Source: Pseudomonas fuscovaginae SE-1 (GTDB lineage Bacteria; Pseudomonadota; Gammaproteobacteria; Pseudomonadales; Pseudomonadaceae). Taken from it: 64,000 nucleotides of DNA. The notes under the pieces were generated by a model, which was not told the origin of the DNA, did not search any database, and was given only the letters and a program-made list of their open reading frames with translations. The position numbers were made by a program, and so were the translations under genes. Location of the stretch: the NCBI RefSeq assembly GCF_000364705.1, contig NZ_AQOH01000008.1:59315-123314 (forward strand), read 5' to 3'. Shown here piece by piece: positions 11,915 through 22,231 of this stretch; position 1 is the stretch's first letter, and every line of letters begins with the position of its first letter.

Positions 11915-13249
11915 TTATCCTCGGATGGCCCAGAACGCCAGGTTCAACCCCGGGAACTCCCCGGCGACGTGGAACGCGAAACCGCCGGAATGCATCAGTT
12001 GCTTCCAGTGCTCGCTGCCACGATCGAGTTCGTAGTAGGTCGAGCCGGCATGGAACGGGATCTGCCGCGGCGCCACTGGCAGTGGCAACAGGCCGATGCC
12101 CGGCAGTTGCAGGTTGACCAGGTCGCGGATGTGCTCCACCGAGCCGATCTTGCTCTGCTGGGCGAAACGCCCGCGCAGGGTTTCGCTGGGGATGTCGGCG
12201 CGTACGACCAGGATGAAGCTTGCGTTGTCGATCAGCGTTCTGTCCGCCAGCATCGCCACATGGATGCCGTAGGCCTTTTCCACGATCGGGATCGGCGTCG
12301 CCTTACTGTCGATCAGCATCGACAGCGCCTCGCGCAACGCCTGCATGACCGGCGCGAAGCTCAACGCCAGCGCATCGTGCTGGTACTGCGGATACTCGGC
12401 CGGGCGCCGACCGCTCTGGGAAAAGGTGGAAAACTCGCCGGCCAGGCTCACCAGTTCACTGTAGAAACGCTCCGGGTGCAGCGGGCTCAACTGGCTCAGG
12501 TGGCTGACCAGCGGTTCGGCGCGGTTGACCAGTTGCAGCAACATGAAGTCGGCGATCTCCGAGGCGCCACCGGCGCCCGAGGCGACCACGCGGCCGGCCA
12601 GAGCTTCGCCGCGCTGGTGCAGCAGGCCCAGCAGCTCACTGCGGAACGCCGCCAGCGGCTTGCTCGCGGCCACGTCGAGCACCGGCGGGATGTAGCTTTC
12701 ATCCAGCACCAGGGCGCGGTCGGCGCGTTTTTCCTTGATCCGCACCAGGCCTATGGCGGCATAGTCACTCAGGCCATCCCCTTCGGTCAGCAGGCGCAGC
12801 GCACGGGAACCGACGGCCACCGGCGCACGGTTCTCGAACGGCGCGTTGTCGTCGCGCACCTCGCGCACCTGGCTCAGGTAACGTGCACCACCCAACTCCT
12901 CGCCTTCGTCCACGGTATCGCGGGCGCCGGCACGCTTGAGTGGCAGCGCCAGATAGATCACGCCATCACGCAGCCCCTCCTCGATGCTCAGCGGGCTCGG
13001 CGCCAGGTCGTCGTGGGGGATATTGAACGGCGTACCATCCGGCAGCAGTCCCTTGGCGGACACGATGGCCAGCTTGCCCTGGGCCAGCAGGCCCTGGTCG
13101 ATCAACAGTTCGGAGAAACCCCAGGCCCCGACCGCCAGAGGGCGGCTGCGGGCATCGATCAGGTTTTCCAGGTAACGGTCATGCTGCTGGAAGTGCTGCG
13201 TTCCGATGAACATGCCTTCCGACCAGACCACTCGATTGTTCCAGGACAT
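11915..13249 (-). CDS. tssK: TssK, T6SS baseplate-to-membrane-complex connector
   Basis: 444 aa, the usual size for TssK (VasE/ImpJ). The opening (NRVVWSEGMFIGTQHFQQHDRY) is the highly conserved TssK start, where WxEGMFLxPQHFQ is the usual form. TssK is a cytoplasmic trimer that links the TssEFG wedge of the baseplate to TssL and TssM. The gene starts 15 bases after the tssJ stop and abuts tssL. Conservation is strong and no domain is missing. Confidence 0.94.
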   Translation of the reverse strand: MSWNNRVVWSEGMFIGTQHFQQHDRYLENLIDARSRPLAVGAWGFSELLIDQGLLAQGKLAIVSAKGLLPDGTPFNIPHDDLAPSPLSIEEGLRDGVIYLALPLKRAGARDTVDEGEELGGARYLSQVREVRDDNAPFENRAPVAVGSRALRLLTEGDGLSDYAAIGLVRIKEKRADRALVLDESYIPPVLDVAASKPLAAFRSELLGLLHQRGEALAGRVVASGAGGASEIADFMLLQLVNRAEPLVSHLSQLSPLHPERFYSELVSLAGEFSTFSQSGRRPAEYPQYQHDALALSFAPVMQALREALSMLIDSKATPIPIVEKAYGIHVAMLADRTLIDNASFILVVRADIPSETLRGRFAQQSKIGSVEHIRDLVNLQLPGIGLLPLPVAPRQIPFHAGSTYYELDRGSEHWKQLMHSGGFAFHVAGEFPGLNLAFWAIRG

Positions 13250-13264
13250 GGCTTCTCCGTTTGC

Positions 13265-13762
13265 CTATGGGGCGGAGCCTTCGACGGCGCTGCGCACGGC
13301 GCGCACATCGAGGCTGATCTGATAGTCGGTAACCTGCCGGGGCTGGACGCTGAGTACGCTGCGCCACAACGCCTGGTCGATCTCGCGATAGCCCACCACC
13401 AGCCCGACGTGGCGGGTCGCGGGGTTGAGCGGCCGCTCGATGCTCAATTGTTGACCGGGCTGGACCAGCACTTCGTCCTGATCGATCAGGTCGGCACCGA
13501 GGGTCGCCTGGGCCCGTTCGGCCAGGGCGAAGTAATCGGCCCGATTGAAGTTGGCGGTGTTCTTCAATTCGAAAATGCGTACCCGGACCGGAGCCGGCGC
13601 GCCGTTGGCGCCGGGGTTCAGACCGCTGATGGCATGAAAGTTCAGGACAGCGGTGGCGCTGTCGGCGGACGGCTCATCGGCCGGCGCTGGCGCGGCCGCG
13701 TCCCTGCCGCACGCGTTGAGCAGCAGCACCATGGCCGCTGCCAGTAAAACTCGGTGAATCAT
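13265..13762 (-). CDS. tssJ: TssJ, outer-membrane lipoprotein of the T6SS
   Basis: 165 aa. The lipoprotein signal peptide ends in the lipobox LLNAC, with the lipidated cysteine at residue 18. The mature part is the small beta-sandwich TssJ (VasD/Lip) fold, recognised here from FHAISGLNPGANGAPAPV and VRIFELKNTANF. It is anchored in the outer membrane and binds the TssM C-terminal domain. It follows fha at about 200 bases, the widest gap in this operon, and that gap contains a REP pair. Confidence 0.9.
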   Translation of the reverse strand: MIHRVLLAAAMVLLLNACGRDAAAPAPADEPSADSATAVLNFHAISGLNPGANGAPAPVRVRIFELKNTANFNRADYFALAERAQATLGADLIDQDEVLVQPGQQLSIERPLNPATRHVGLVVGYREIDQALWRSVLSVQPRQVTDYQISLDVRAVRSAVEGSAP

Positions 13763-13844
13763 CCTGCGTCCTCAGTGACGGTCTGGCTTTCCGTTGAAAT
13801 CCAGTGTTGTCTTCAGCCTGCAGAGTGCTGGCGCCTCCACCGGC

Positions 13845-13950
13845 CTGTTCGCGGGCAAACCCGCTGCCACGGGTGTCGAGCCGCTTGTAAAACCTGCAGC
13901 AGGACCGCTCCCTTGTGGGAGCCGGCCTGCCCGCGAAAGTCCTCTCAAGG
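13845..13950. repeat. REP pair between fha and tssJ
   Basis: Two Pseudomonas-type REP cores face each other: GCGGGCAAACCCGCTGCCAC at 13851 and GGAGCCGGCCTGCCCGCGAA near 13918. They lie in the only non-coding gap of the leftward T6SS operon. Such pairs fold in RNA and can lower downstream expression. Confidence 0.75.
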
Positions 13951-13965
13951 CCGCCACCCCCCAAT

Positions 13966-15429
<1,464 letters not shown>

Positions 15430-15830
15430 TGCGCCTCCTTGCAGTACTTCCACGCACAGCCCGCCCGCTGCGGTGTTCCTGCAGCAAGCGCGGTCCGGGT
15501 CTTCAGACCCCTGGGTAAAACCCATCGTTTCCAGCCGTTTCGGCGAAACTGCAAGATTCTACCTACAATTTTCTTACAATCGTACAGGCCCTGACCCGGT
15601 AGTCGACCACCTTGCCGAGCCCGTCACAACTGTAACAAAGGGTGAGTAGCTTACCTTGACAAGCCCCAAGTACTACACCAAAAATGCACAACTTCCTGTT
15701 TATACATGATGGCCGACTGATATCAAAGGCTTCATGTCACGAACAATTATGAGACTTTCCCAGGGAACTTTCCCTGGGAAATAGGTTCAGGTAATACCTG
15801 GCACTTTGCCAGACGATAAGGAGATCGAAC
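15430..15830. promoter_or_regulatory. Divergent T6SS control region (fha / tssA)
   Basis: 400 bases without a gene separate the two divergent T6SS operons and are clearly more AT-rich than the flanking coding DNA. The region must hold the promoters of both. I see AT-rich stretches around 15545-15585 and 15660-15760 but no convincing consensus sigma-70 pair. A strong 10-bp hairpin and the tssA ribosome-binding site lie at the right end. Confidence 0.6.
15756..15781 (+). promoter_or_regulatory. Hairpin in the tssA leader with an RsmA/CsrA-like GGA motif
   Basis: TTTCCCAGGG and CCCTGGGAAA form a perfect 10-bp stem with a six-base loop about 50 bases before tssA. The left arm runs into CAGGGAAC, close to the RsmA/CsrA consensus CANGGANG (last base differs). 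A second GGA lies in the AAGGAGA ribosome-binding site at 15818-15824. The hairpin is seen; Rsm binding is inference, supported by known Gac/Rsm control of H1-T6SS in P. aeruginosa. Confidence 0.45.
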
Positions 15831-16859
15831 TTGCTGGACCTGCCGTTGTTGCTTGCTGCTGTTTCCGCGAATTCGCCCTGCGGCGAAGATCTGGAATATG
15901 ACGCGCAATTCCTGCAACTGGAACGTGATGCCATGGGCAAGCCCGAGCGCATCATGGGCGACTCCGTGCAACCGGCGGAACCTCCCGCCTGGCGGGCCAT
16001 CGAACAATCGAGCACGACCCTGCTGCAACGCAGCAAGGATCTGCGCATCACCCATTTCCTGGCGCAAAGCAGTCTGGCCCTCGAAGGCTTCGTCGGCCTG
16101 CGCGATGCACTCGAACTGATCCATCAGTTGCTCCAGCAATACTGGGGCGAACTCTATCCCCAGCTTGACGCCGATGACGACAATGACCCCACCGTAAGGG
16201 TCAACGCCTTGTCGGGCCTGGCTTGCGATACCAACGTACGACTGCTGCGCGAAAGCATCCTGACCCGCTCACGGGCCTTCGGCACCGTGACCCTGCGTGC
16301 CGCGCTCAACGCCAGCGGCCTGCTGAGCTTTCCCGATGAAAGCCTGAGCCCCGACGAACTGAGTGGTGCCCTGCGCGACACCGACCCGGATGAGCTGGAA
16401 GCGGTACGCAACGCCATCACCGAGTCCCGCAGCAGCCTGGACGCCATCGAGCGCTACGTCTCCGAACAGGTCGGTTCGGCCCAGGGCGTCGACCTGAGCG
16501 CCTTGCGCCAGCCACTCAAGCTGGCCCTGCAGGTGCTCGCCGAATACGCCCCGGGCGGTGCCGCCCCGGCTTCGGATGATGCCGACAGCAGCGGCGAAGC
16601 CGGCGACTCCGCGCCAGCGGACGCCGCCACGGTCGCGGCGCCACGCGCCACCGGCGAGATCGGCAACCGCGACGACGTGTTGCGCAGCCTCGACCGGATT
16701 CTCGCCTACTACACCCGCCACGAGCCTTCCAGCCCGTTGCCGGTGCTGTTGAACCGGGCGAAGAATCTGGTCCATGCCGACTTCGAGGCGATCGTGCGCA
16801 ACCTTATTCCCGACGGCATGTCCCAGTTTGAAAATCTGCGCGGTCCCGAAGGCGACTAA
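15831..16859 (+). CDS. tssA: TssA, T6SS tail assembly cap/baseplate protein (TTG start)
   Basis: 342 aa, beginning with TTG seven bases after a strong AAGGAGA. The N-terminal ImpA domain (about residues 8-130) is recognised from SPCGEDLEYDAQFLQLE and DLRITHFLAQSSLALEG. An Ala/acidic linker (about 235-275) leads to a short conserved C-terminus (RNLIPDGMSQFENLRGPEGD), typical of the TssA class in H1-type systems. TssA organises baseplate, sheath and tube during polymerisation. It is first in the rightward operon. The inefficient TTG start beneath a leader hairpin suggests translational control. Confidence 0.92.
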   Translation: MLDLPLLLAAVSANSPCGEDLEYDAQFLQLERDAMGKPERIMGDSVQPAEPPAWRAIEQSSTTLLQRSKDLRITHFLAQSSLALEGFVGLRDALELIHQLLQQYWGELYPQLDADDDNDPTVRVNALSGLACDTNVRLLRESILTRSRAFGTVTLRAALNASGLLSFPDESLSPDELSGALRDTDPDELEAVRNAITESRSSLDAIERYVSEQVGSAQGVDLSALRQPLKLALQVLAEYAPGGAAPASDDADSSGEAGDSAPADAATVAAPRATGEIGNRDDVLRSLDRILAYYTRHEPSSPLPVLLNRAKNLVHADFEAIVRNLIPDGMSQFENLRGPEGD

Positions 16860-16940
16860 GCCCGAACACCCCGCGCAGTTACGTTAACGGCCTATACCGA
16901 TGACGCCTACACCGTCGCAAGGGCGACCAGGAGCAGCAAC

Positions 16941-17456
16941 GTGGCGAAGCAAAGTTCTCAGAAATTCATCGCGCGCAACCGCGCGCCACGAGTCCAGATC
17001 GAGTACGACGTGGAACTCTACGGCGCCGAGAAAAAGGTCCAGTTGCCTTTCGTGATGGGCGTACTGGCCGACCTGGCCGGCAAACCCGCCGAGCCACTGC
17101 CCGCCGTGGCCGACCGCAAGTTCCTGGAGATCGACGTCGACAACTTCGACTCGCGCCTCAAGGCCATGAAACCGCGGGTCGCGTTCAACGTCCCGAACGA
17201 GCTGACCGGTGAAGGCAACCTGAGCCTGGACATCACCTTCGAAAGCATGGACGACTTCAGCCCTGCCGCCGTGGCACGCAAGGTCGACTCGCTGAACAAG
17301 CTGCTCGAGGCGCGGACCCAGTTGGCCAACCTGCTGACCTACATGGACGGCAAGACCGGTGCCGAGGAAATCATCATGAAGGCCATCAAGGATCCGGCGC
17401 TGCTCCAGGCCCTGGCCAGTGCGCCAAAGCCCCAGGACTCCGAGCCCAGCGCTTAA
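16941..17456 (+). CDS. tssB: TssB, small sheath subunit (GTG start)
   Basis: 171 aa, the VipA/ImpB (DUF770) family. Conserved features are KFIARNRAPRVQIEYDVE at the N-terminus and VLADLAGKP further in. It begins with GTG at 16941, preceded by an AGGAGC site about seven bases upstream. With TssC it forms the contractile cytoplasmic sheath whose contraction fires the Hcp tube. tssC follows after 15 bases. Confidence 0.95.
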   Translation: MAKQSSQKFIARNRAPRVQIEYDVELYGAEKKVQLPFVMGVLADLAGKPAEPLPAVADRKFLEIDVDNFDSRLKAMKPRVAFNVPNELTGEGNLSLDITFESMDDFSPAAVARKVDSLNKLLEARTQLANLLTYMDGKTGAEEIIMKAIKDPALLQALASAPKPQDSEPSA

Positions 17457-17471
17457 TCAGGACGAACGATC

Positions 17472-18965
17472 ATGACCCAGTTGCAGCAAGACAATCAGCC
17501 TCTGCAAAGCGGCACCACCGAACCCAGCGAGTTCGCCAGCCTGCTGATGCAGGAATTCAAACCCAAGACCGAGCGGGCCCGCGAAGCCGTCGAAGGCGCG
17601 GTGCGCACCTTGGCCGAGCAGGCCCTGGCGCAGACCGACCTGGTGTCCAACGACGCCATCAAGTCGATCGAGTCGATCATCGCCGCCATCGACGCCAAGC
17701 TCACCGCCCAGGTCAACCAGGTGATCCACCACCCCGAGTTCCAGCAGTTGGAAAGTGCCTGGCGTGGCCTGCACTACCTGGTCAACAACACCGAAAGCGA
17801 TGAGCAACTGAAGATTCGCGTGCTGAACATCGCCAAGCCGGAACTGCACAAGACCCTGAAGAAGTTCAAGGGTACCGCCTGGGACCAGAGCCCGATCTTC
17901 AAGAAGATGTACGAAGAGGAATACGGCCAGTTCGGCGGCGAGCCTTACGGCTGCCTGGTCGGCGACTACTACTTCGACCAGTCGCCACCGGATGTCGAAC
18001 TGCTGGGCGAGCTGTCCAAGATCTGCGCGGCCATGCACGCACCGTTCATTTCCGCGGCCTCGCCGACCGTGATGGGCATGGGCTCGTGGCAGGAACTGTC
18101 GAACCCGCGCGACCTGACCAAGATCTTCACCACTCCGGAATACGCCGGCTGGCGTTCGCTGCGCGAATCGGAAGACTCGCGCTACATCGGCCTGACCATG
18201 CCGCGCTTCCTGGCCCGCCTGCCCTACGGCGCCAAGACCGATCCGGTGGAGGCCTTCGCCTTCGAGGAAGACACCGACGGCGCCGACAGCAACAAGTACA
18301 CCTGGGCCAACGCGGCCTACGCCATGGCGGTGAACATCAACCGCTCGTTCAAGCACTACGGCTGGTGTTCGCGGATTCGCGGCGTCGAGTCCGGCGGCGA
18401 GGTCGAAGGCCTGCCGGCGCATACCTTCCCGACCGACGATGGCGGCGTGGACATGAAGTGCCCGACCGAGATCGCCATCTCCGACCGTCGCGAGGCGGAA
18501 CTGGCGAAGAACGGTTTCATGCCGCTGCTGCACAAGAAGAACACCGACTTCGCCGCGTTCATCGGCGCCCAGTCGCTGCAGAAACCGGCCGAGTACGACG
18601 ATCCGGACGCCACCGCCAACGCCAACCTGGCCGCGCGCCTGCCGTACCTGTTCGCCACCTGCCGCTTCGCCCACTACCTCAAGTGCATCGTTCGCGACAA
18701 GATCGGTTCGTTCAAGGAAAAGGACGAGATGCAGCGCTGGTTGCAGGACTGGATCCTCAACTACGTCGACGGCGACCCGGCCCACTCCACCGAAACCACC
18801 AAGGCCCAGCACCCGCTGGCGGCGGCGGAAGTGGTGGTCGAGGATGTCGAAGGCAACCCGGGCTACTACACCTCCAAGTTCTTCCTGCGTCCGCACTACC
18901 AGCTCGAAGGCCTGACCGTGTCGCTGCGCCTGGTGTCGAAGCTGCCGTCGGCGAAGGGGGCGTAA
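17472..18965 (+). CDS. tssC: TssC, large sheath subunit
   Basis: 497 aa, the VipB/ImpC (DUF877) family. Family marks seen are ESAWRGLHYLV, DQSPIFKKMYEEEYG, GGEPYGCLVGDYYF, RFAHYLKCIVRDK, and a C-terminus ending HYQLEGLTVSLRLVSKLP. It polymerises with TssB into the contractile sheath and is recycled by ClpV. A long open frame on the opposite strand is an artefact of GC-rich codon use. The coding region is followed by a REP hairpin before hcp. Confidence 0.96.
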   Translation: MTQLQQDNQPLQSGTTEPSEFASLLMQEFKPKTERAREAVEGAVRTLAEQALAQTDLVSNDAIKSIESIIAAIDAKLTAQVNQVIHHPEFQQLESAWRGLHYLVNNTESDEQLKIRVLNIAKPELHKTLKKFKGTAWDQSPIFKKMYEEEYGQFGGEPYGCLVGDYYFDQSPPDVELLGELSKICAAMHAPFISAASPTVMGMGSWQELSNPRDLTKIFTTPEYAGWRSLRESEDSRYIGLTMPRFLARLPYGAKTDPVEAFAFEEDTDGADSNKYTWANAAYAMAVNINRSFKHYGWCSRIRGVESGGEVEGLPAHTFPTDDGGVDMKCPTEIAISDRREAELAKNGFMPLLHKKNTDFAAFIGAQSLQKPAEYDDPDATANANLAARLPYLFATCRFAHYLKCIVRDKIGSFKEKDEMQRWLQDWILNYVDGDPAHSTETTKAQHPLAAAEVVVEDVEGNPGYYTSKFFLRPHYQLEGLTVSLRLVSKLPSAKGA

Positions 18966-18989
18966 CACCCCCAGTCACTGTTTTCCCCT

Positions 18990-19119
18990 GTGGGAGCCGG
19001 CTTGCTGGCGATCGGCCGCGCAGCGGCCGTGAATCCCGAGCCCATGGTCTTTCTGAAAGACCGCATACCCTGGCTTTACGAGTGCTGCGCACTCGATCGC
19101 CAGCAAGTCGGCTCCCACA
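18990..19119. repeat. REP inverted pair between tssC and hcp
   Basis: Arms of about 25 bases (left core GGAGCCGGCTTGCTGGCGAT, right arm its reverse complement with one mismatch) flank about 80 bases that themselves contain short inverted repeats such as GGTCTTTCTGAAAGACC. It lies exactly where expression of the abundant tube protein Hcp may need to differ from the upstream genes. Confidence 0.88.
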
Positions 19120-19211
19120 CGGGGAAAGCAACATCCGTAATAACGGCGACCTCGCCACCGATGGCAGGTCCTGGCTAACAACCTCGTGGTGCAGACCACA
19201 CTGGAGAAAAC

Positions 19212-19700
19212 ATGGCTGTTGATATCTTCATCAAGATCGGTGACATCAAGGGCGAGTCCATGGACAAGGCCCACAAGGACGAAATCGACGTCCTGAACTG
19301 GAGCTGGGGCATGTCCCAGTCCGGCAACATGCACATGGGCGGTGGCGGTGGCGCCGGCAAGGTGAACGTCCAGGACCTGTCGCTGACCAAGTACGTCGAC
19401 AAGGCCTCGCCCAACCTGATGATGCACTGCGCCAGCGGCAAGCACGTCGACAAGGTCACCCTGGTGGTGCGCAAGGCCGGCGGCGAAAGCCAGGTCGAGT
19501 ACATGAAGATCGACTTGAGCGAAGTGCTGATCACCTCGCTGAGCACCGGCGGTTCGGGCAGCGATGATCGCCTGACCGAAAACGTCACCCTGAACTTCGC
19601 CCAGGTCCAGATCGAGTATCAGGAGCAGAAGGCCGACGGTTCCAAGCAGGGCGGTCCGGTCAAGTTCGGCTGGAACATCCGCACGAACACCAAGATCTGA
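19212..19700 (+). CDS. hcp: Hcp, T6SS tube protein
   Basis: 162 aa, the same length as P. aeruginosa Hcp1. It begins MAVDIFIKIGDIKGES and carries the family segments EIDVLNWSWGMSQSG and VNVQDLSLTKYVDKASPNL. It forms hexameric rings that stack into the tube inside the sheath, and it chaperones small effectors in its lumen. TGGAGA lies about six bases before the ATG. It is separated from both neighbours by larger gaps than elsewhere in the operon, with a REP pair before it and a GC hairpin after it. Confidence 0.97.
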   Translation: MAVDIFIKIGDIKGESMDKAHKDEIDVLNWSWGMSQSGNMHMGGGGGAGKVNVQDLSLTKYVDKASPNLMMHCASGKHVDKVTLVVRKAGGESQVEYMKIDLSEVLITSLSTGGSGSDDRLTENVTLNFAQVQIEYQEQKADGSKQGGPVKFGWNIRTNTKI

Positions 19701-19708
19701 TCCTCGTG

Positions 19709-19730
19709 CCCTCGACGCGCCGCGTCGGGG
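19709..19730 (+). other. GC-rich hairpin just after hcp
   Basis: CCCTCGACG and CGTCGGGGG pair with one T-G wobble around a CGCC-type loop, nine bases after the hcp stop. There is no T-run, so it is more likely an mRNA 3'-end stabiliser or attenuator than a full terminator. Confidence 0.4.
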
Positions 19731-19850
19731 GCATTGGGTGCTACTCCCCCAGAATTCGATACATTGCCGGTGTCCGAGCATGGCCAAGCCTGCGCTTCCC
19801 GAACAGTGGAGCTGCCGCCCCGCAGCGTCCAGCCCCTGTGACGTTGCACG

Positions 19851-20372
19851 ATGAGCAGCGTGCCAAGCGACTTCGCCCTGCGCGAACGCCTGCAACCGTC
19901 GTTGCTCGACCGGTTGACCGACGACGAACCCGGCCACCAGCAGGAAGGCACGGACAAGCGCGTGCTGTCCCTGAGTCAACTCAAGGCCTCGGTGCTGCGT
20001 GACCTGACCTGGCTGCTCAATACCACCTCGCTGCTCGACGCCGATGCCACCCTGCATACGCCAGCCGGCACCTCGGTGATCAACTACGGCCTGCCGGCAC
20101 TGGCCGGTTACAGTGCCTCGAGCATCGATATCCCGGCACTGGAAAGCCTGATCCACAAGGCTATCGCCACCTTCGAGCCACGCATCCTGGCCAGCAGCCT
20201 GCGGGTCCGCGCCCAGGTCGCCCATGGCGAGATGAACCACAACGCCCTGAGCTTCGAGATCGAAGGTGACCTGTGGGCCCTGCCGGCGCCGCTGCCGCTG
20301 TTGCTGCGCACCGACCTCGACCTGGAATCCGGCCATGTACGCGTGGTCCCGGCCGAGCAACGGAGACGTTAA
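19851..20372 (+). CDS. tssE: TssE, gp25-like baseplate wedge protein
   Basis: 173 aa. The [15 protein letters not shown] opening, [13 protein letters not shown] and [15 protein letters not shown] are typical of TssE, which resembles phage T4 gp25 and seeds sheath assembly. No clear ribosome-binding site precedes the ATG (CGTTGCACG ATG). The 150 bases upstream, after hcp, do not encode TagJ, which occupies this position in P. aeruginosa. The stop codon overlaps the tssF start by one base (TAATG). Confidence 0.93.
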   Translation: MSSVPSDFALRERLQPSLLDRLTDDEPGHQQEGTDKRVLSLSQLKASVLRDLTWLLNTTSLLDADATLHTPAGTSVINYGLPALAGYSASSIDIPALESLIHKAIATFEPRILASSLRVRAQVAHGEMNHNALSFEIEGDLWALPAPLPLLLRTDLDLESGHVRVVPAEQRRR

Positions 20373-22231
20373 TGAACCCGCGCCTGCTCGACCTCTACAA
20401 CCAGGAACTGCAGCACGTCCGCGAGAGTGCCGCCGAGTTCGCCAAGGAATACCCGAAGATCGCCGGACGCCTGACGCTGTCCGGGATCGACTGCGCCGAC
20501 CCCTATGTCGAGCGCCTGCTGGAAGGCTTCGCCTATCTCACCGCGCGCGTGCAGCTCAAGCTCGACGCCGAGTACCCGACCTTCACCCACAACCTGCTGG
20601 AAATCGCCTACCCGCACTACCTGGCCCCGACGCCGTCGATGACCGTGGTGCAGTTGCAGACCGACCCCGACGAGGGCTCGCTGGCCGGCGGTTTTACCCT
20701 GCCGCGTGACAGCGTCTTGCGTGCCACCCTCGGCAAGGACACCCAGACCTCCTGCGAGTACCGCACCGCTCACGCGGTGACGCTGTGGCCGCTGCAGCTC
20801 AGCCAGGCCGAGTACTTCGGCAACCCGGCGACCGTGCTCGGCCGCCTGGCCGCCAGCGAGCCCAAGGCCAAGGCCGGCCTGCGCCTGACCCTGCGCACCG
20901 GCGCCGAACTGCCGTTCAACCAGCTCGACCTGGACAACCTGCCGCTGTACCTCAACGGCGCCGACGAGCAACCGTTCCGCCTCTACGAGCAACTGCTGGG
21001 CAACGCCTGCGCGGTGTTCGCCAGGGCGCCGGGTGGCGACTGGGTCGAGCGCCTGCCCCAGGACGCCCTGCGCGCCTGCGGCTTCGACGACCGCGAAGCG
21101 GCGATGCCGGTGGTGGCCCAGGCCTTCCAGGGCTATCGCCTGCTGCAGGAATACTTCGCTCTGCCCCAGCGCTACCTGTTCGTCGACTTCAGCGGGCTCG
21201 GCCGCGCGGTCAAGCGCTGCAGCGGCCAGGAACTGGAACTGATCGTGCTGTTCGAGCGTTTCGACCCAAACCTGGAGGGCAGCGTCGGCGCCACGCAATT
21301 CGTGCCGTTCTGCACCCCGGCGATCAACCTGTTCCCGCGCCGCCTGGACCGCATCCACCTGTCCGAGCGGGTCAACGAACACCATGTGATCGCCGACCGC
21401 ACACGGCCGATGGATTTCGAAATCCACTCGCTGACCGGCGTCACCGGCCACGGTACCGGTCCCGACCAGCCGTTCCTGCCGTTCTATGCGGTGCGCGACC
21501 CGTCACGCTACGGTCGCGACCAGGCCTACTACATCCTGCGGCGCGAGCCACGGGTGCTGTCCAGCGAGCAGCGGCGCAAGGGCACCCGCTCGACCTACAT
21601 CGGCAGCGAGACCTTCGTCAGCCTGGTCGACAGCCAGCAGGCGCCCTACCGCCACGACCTGCGCCAACTCGGCGTCACGGCCCTGTGCACCAACCGCGAC
21701 CTGCCGTTGTTCATGAGTGTCGGCAGTGGCAAGAGCGACTTCACCCTGGCCGACAGCGCCCCGGTGTCGGCGGTGCGCTGCCTGGCCGGGCCGAGCCGGC
21801 CACGGGCCAGCCATGCCCACGACAACAAGGCCTGGCGCCTGATCAGCCAGCTGTCGCTGAACTACCTGTCGCTGAGCGAGGACGGCCAGGGCGCCGCCGC
21901 CCTGCGCGAACTGCTGCGGCTGTACGGCGAAAGCAACGATGCCGCCCTGCAGTTGCAGATCGAGGGCCTGCGCGAAGTCAGCAGCAAGGCCTGCACCCGG
22001 CGCCTGCCGATGCCCGGACCGATCGTCTTCGGCCGTGGCCTGGAGATCACCCTGGAATTCGACGAGAACGCGTTCCGCGGCACCGGGGTGTTCCTCCTCG
22101 GCGCGGTGTTCGAACGTTTCCTGGCACGCTACGTGTCGATCAACAGTTTTACCGAGACGGTGATCCGTACCACCGAACGCGGCGAGATCATGCGATGGAA
22201 AGCCAAGCCCGGACGCCGTCCGACCCTGTGA
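20372..22231 (+). CDS. tssF: TssF, T6SS baseplate wedge protein
   Basis: 619 aa from ATG 20372, preceded by CGGAGA. It is recognised by NPRLLDLYNQELQHVRESAAEFAKEYPKIA split across residues 2-31, IAYPHYLAP, and the C-terminal FGRGLEITLEFDENAF. This is the VasA/ImpG (DUF879) family. Two TssF and one TssG form the wedge with TssE around the VgrG hub. The frame stays open upstream inside tssE, but the chosen start fits the family N-terminus. Confidence 0.94.
   Translation: MNPRLLDLYNQELQHVRESAAEFAKEYPKIAGRLTLSGIDCADPYVERLLEGFAYLTARVQLKLDAEYPTFTHNLLEIAYPHYLAPTPSMTVVQLQTDPDEGSLAGGFTLPRDSVLRATLGKDTQTSCEYRTAHAVTLWPLQLSQAEYFGNPATVLGRLAASEPKAKAGLRLTLRTGAELPFNQLDLDNLPLYLNGADEQPFRLYEQLLGNACAVFARAPGGDWVERLPQDALRACGFDDREAAMPVVAQAFQGYRLLQEYFALPQRYLFVDFSGLGRAVKRCSGQELELIVLFERFDPNLEGSVGATQFVPFCTPAINLFPRRLDRIHLSERVNEHHVIADRTRPMDFEIHSLTGVTGHGTGPDQPFLPFYAVRDPSRYGRDQAYYILRREPRVLSSEQRRKGTRSTYIGSETFVSLVDSQQAPYRHDLRQLGVTALCTNRDLPLFMSVGSGKSDFTLADSAPVSAVRCLAGPSRPRASHAHDNKAWRLISQLSLNYLSLSEDGQGAAALRELLRLYGESNDAALQLQIEGLREVSSKACTRRLPMPGPIVFGRGLEITLEFDENAFRGTGVFLLGAVFERFLARYVSINSFTETVIRTTERGEIMRWKAKPGRRPTL

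Noticed and set aside
7380..13747. Long plus-strand open frames opposite tssM, tssL and tssK
   Set aside because: Antisense shadows: composition dominated by Arg, Gln, His and Ala, no domains, and the minus-strand genes have intact T6SS motifs.
15800..15820. sigma-54 type promoter (TGGCAC...TTGCC) before tssA
   Set aside because: The GG and GC elements are only 8 bases apart instead of 12, so it cannot be a -24/-12 promoter.
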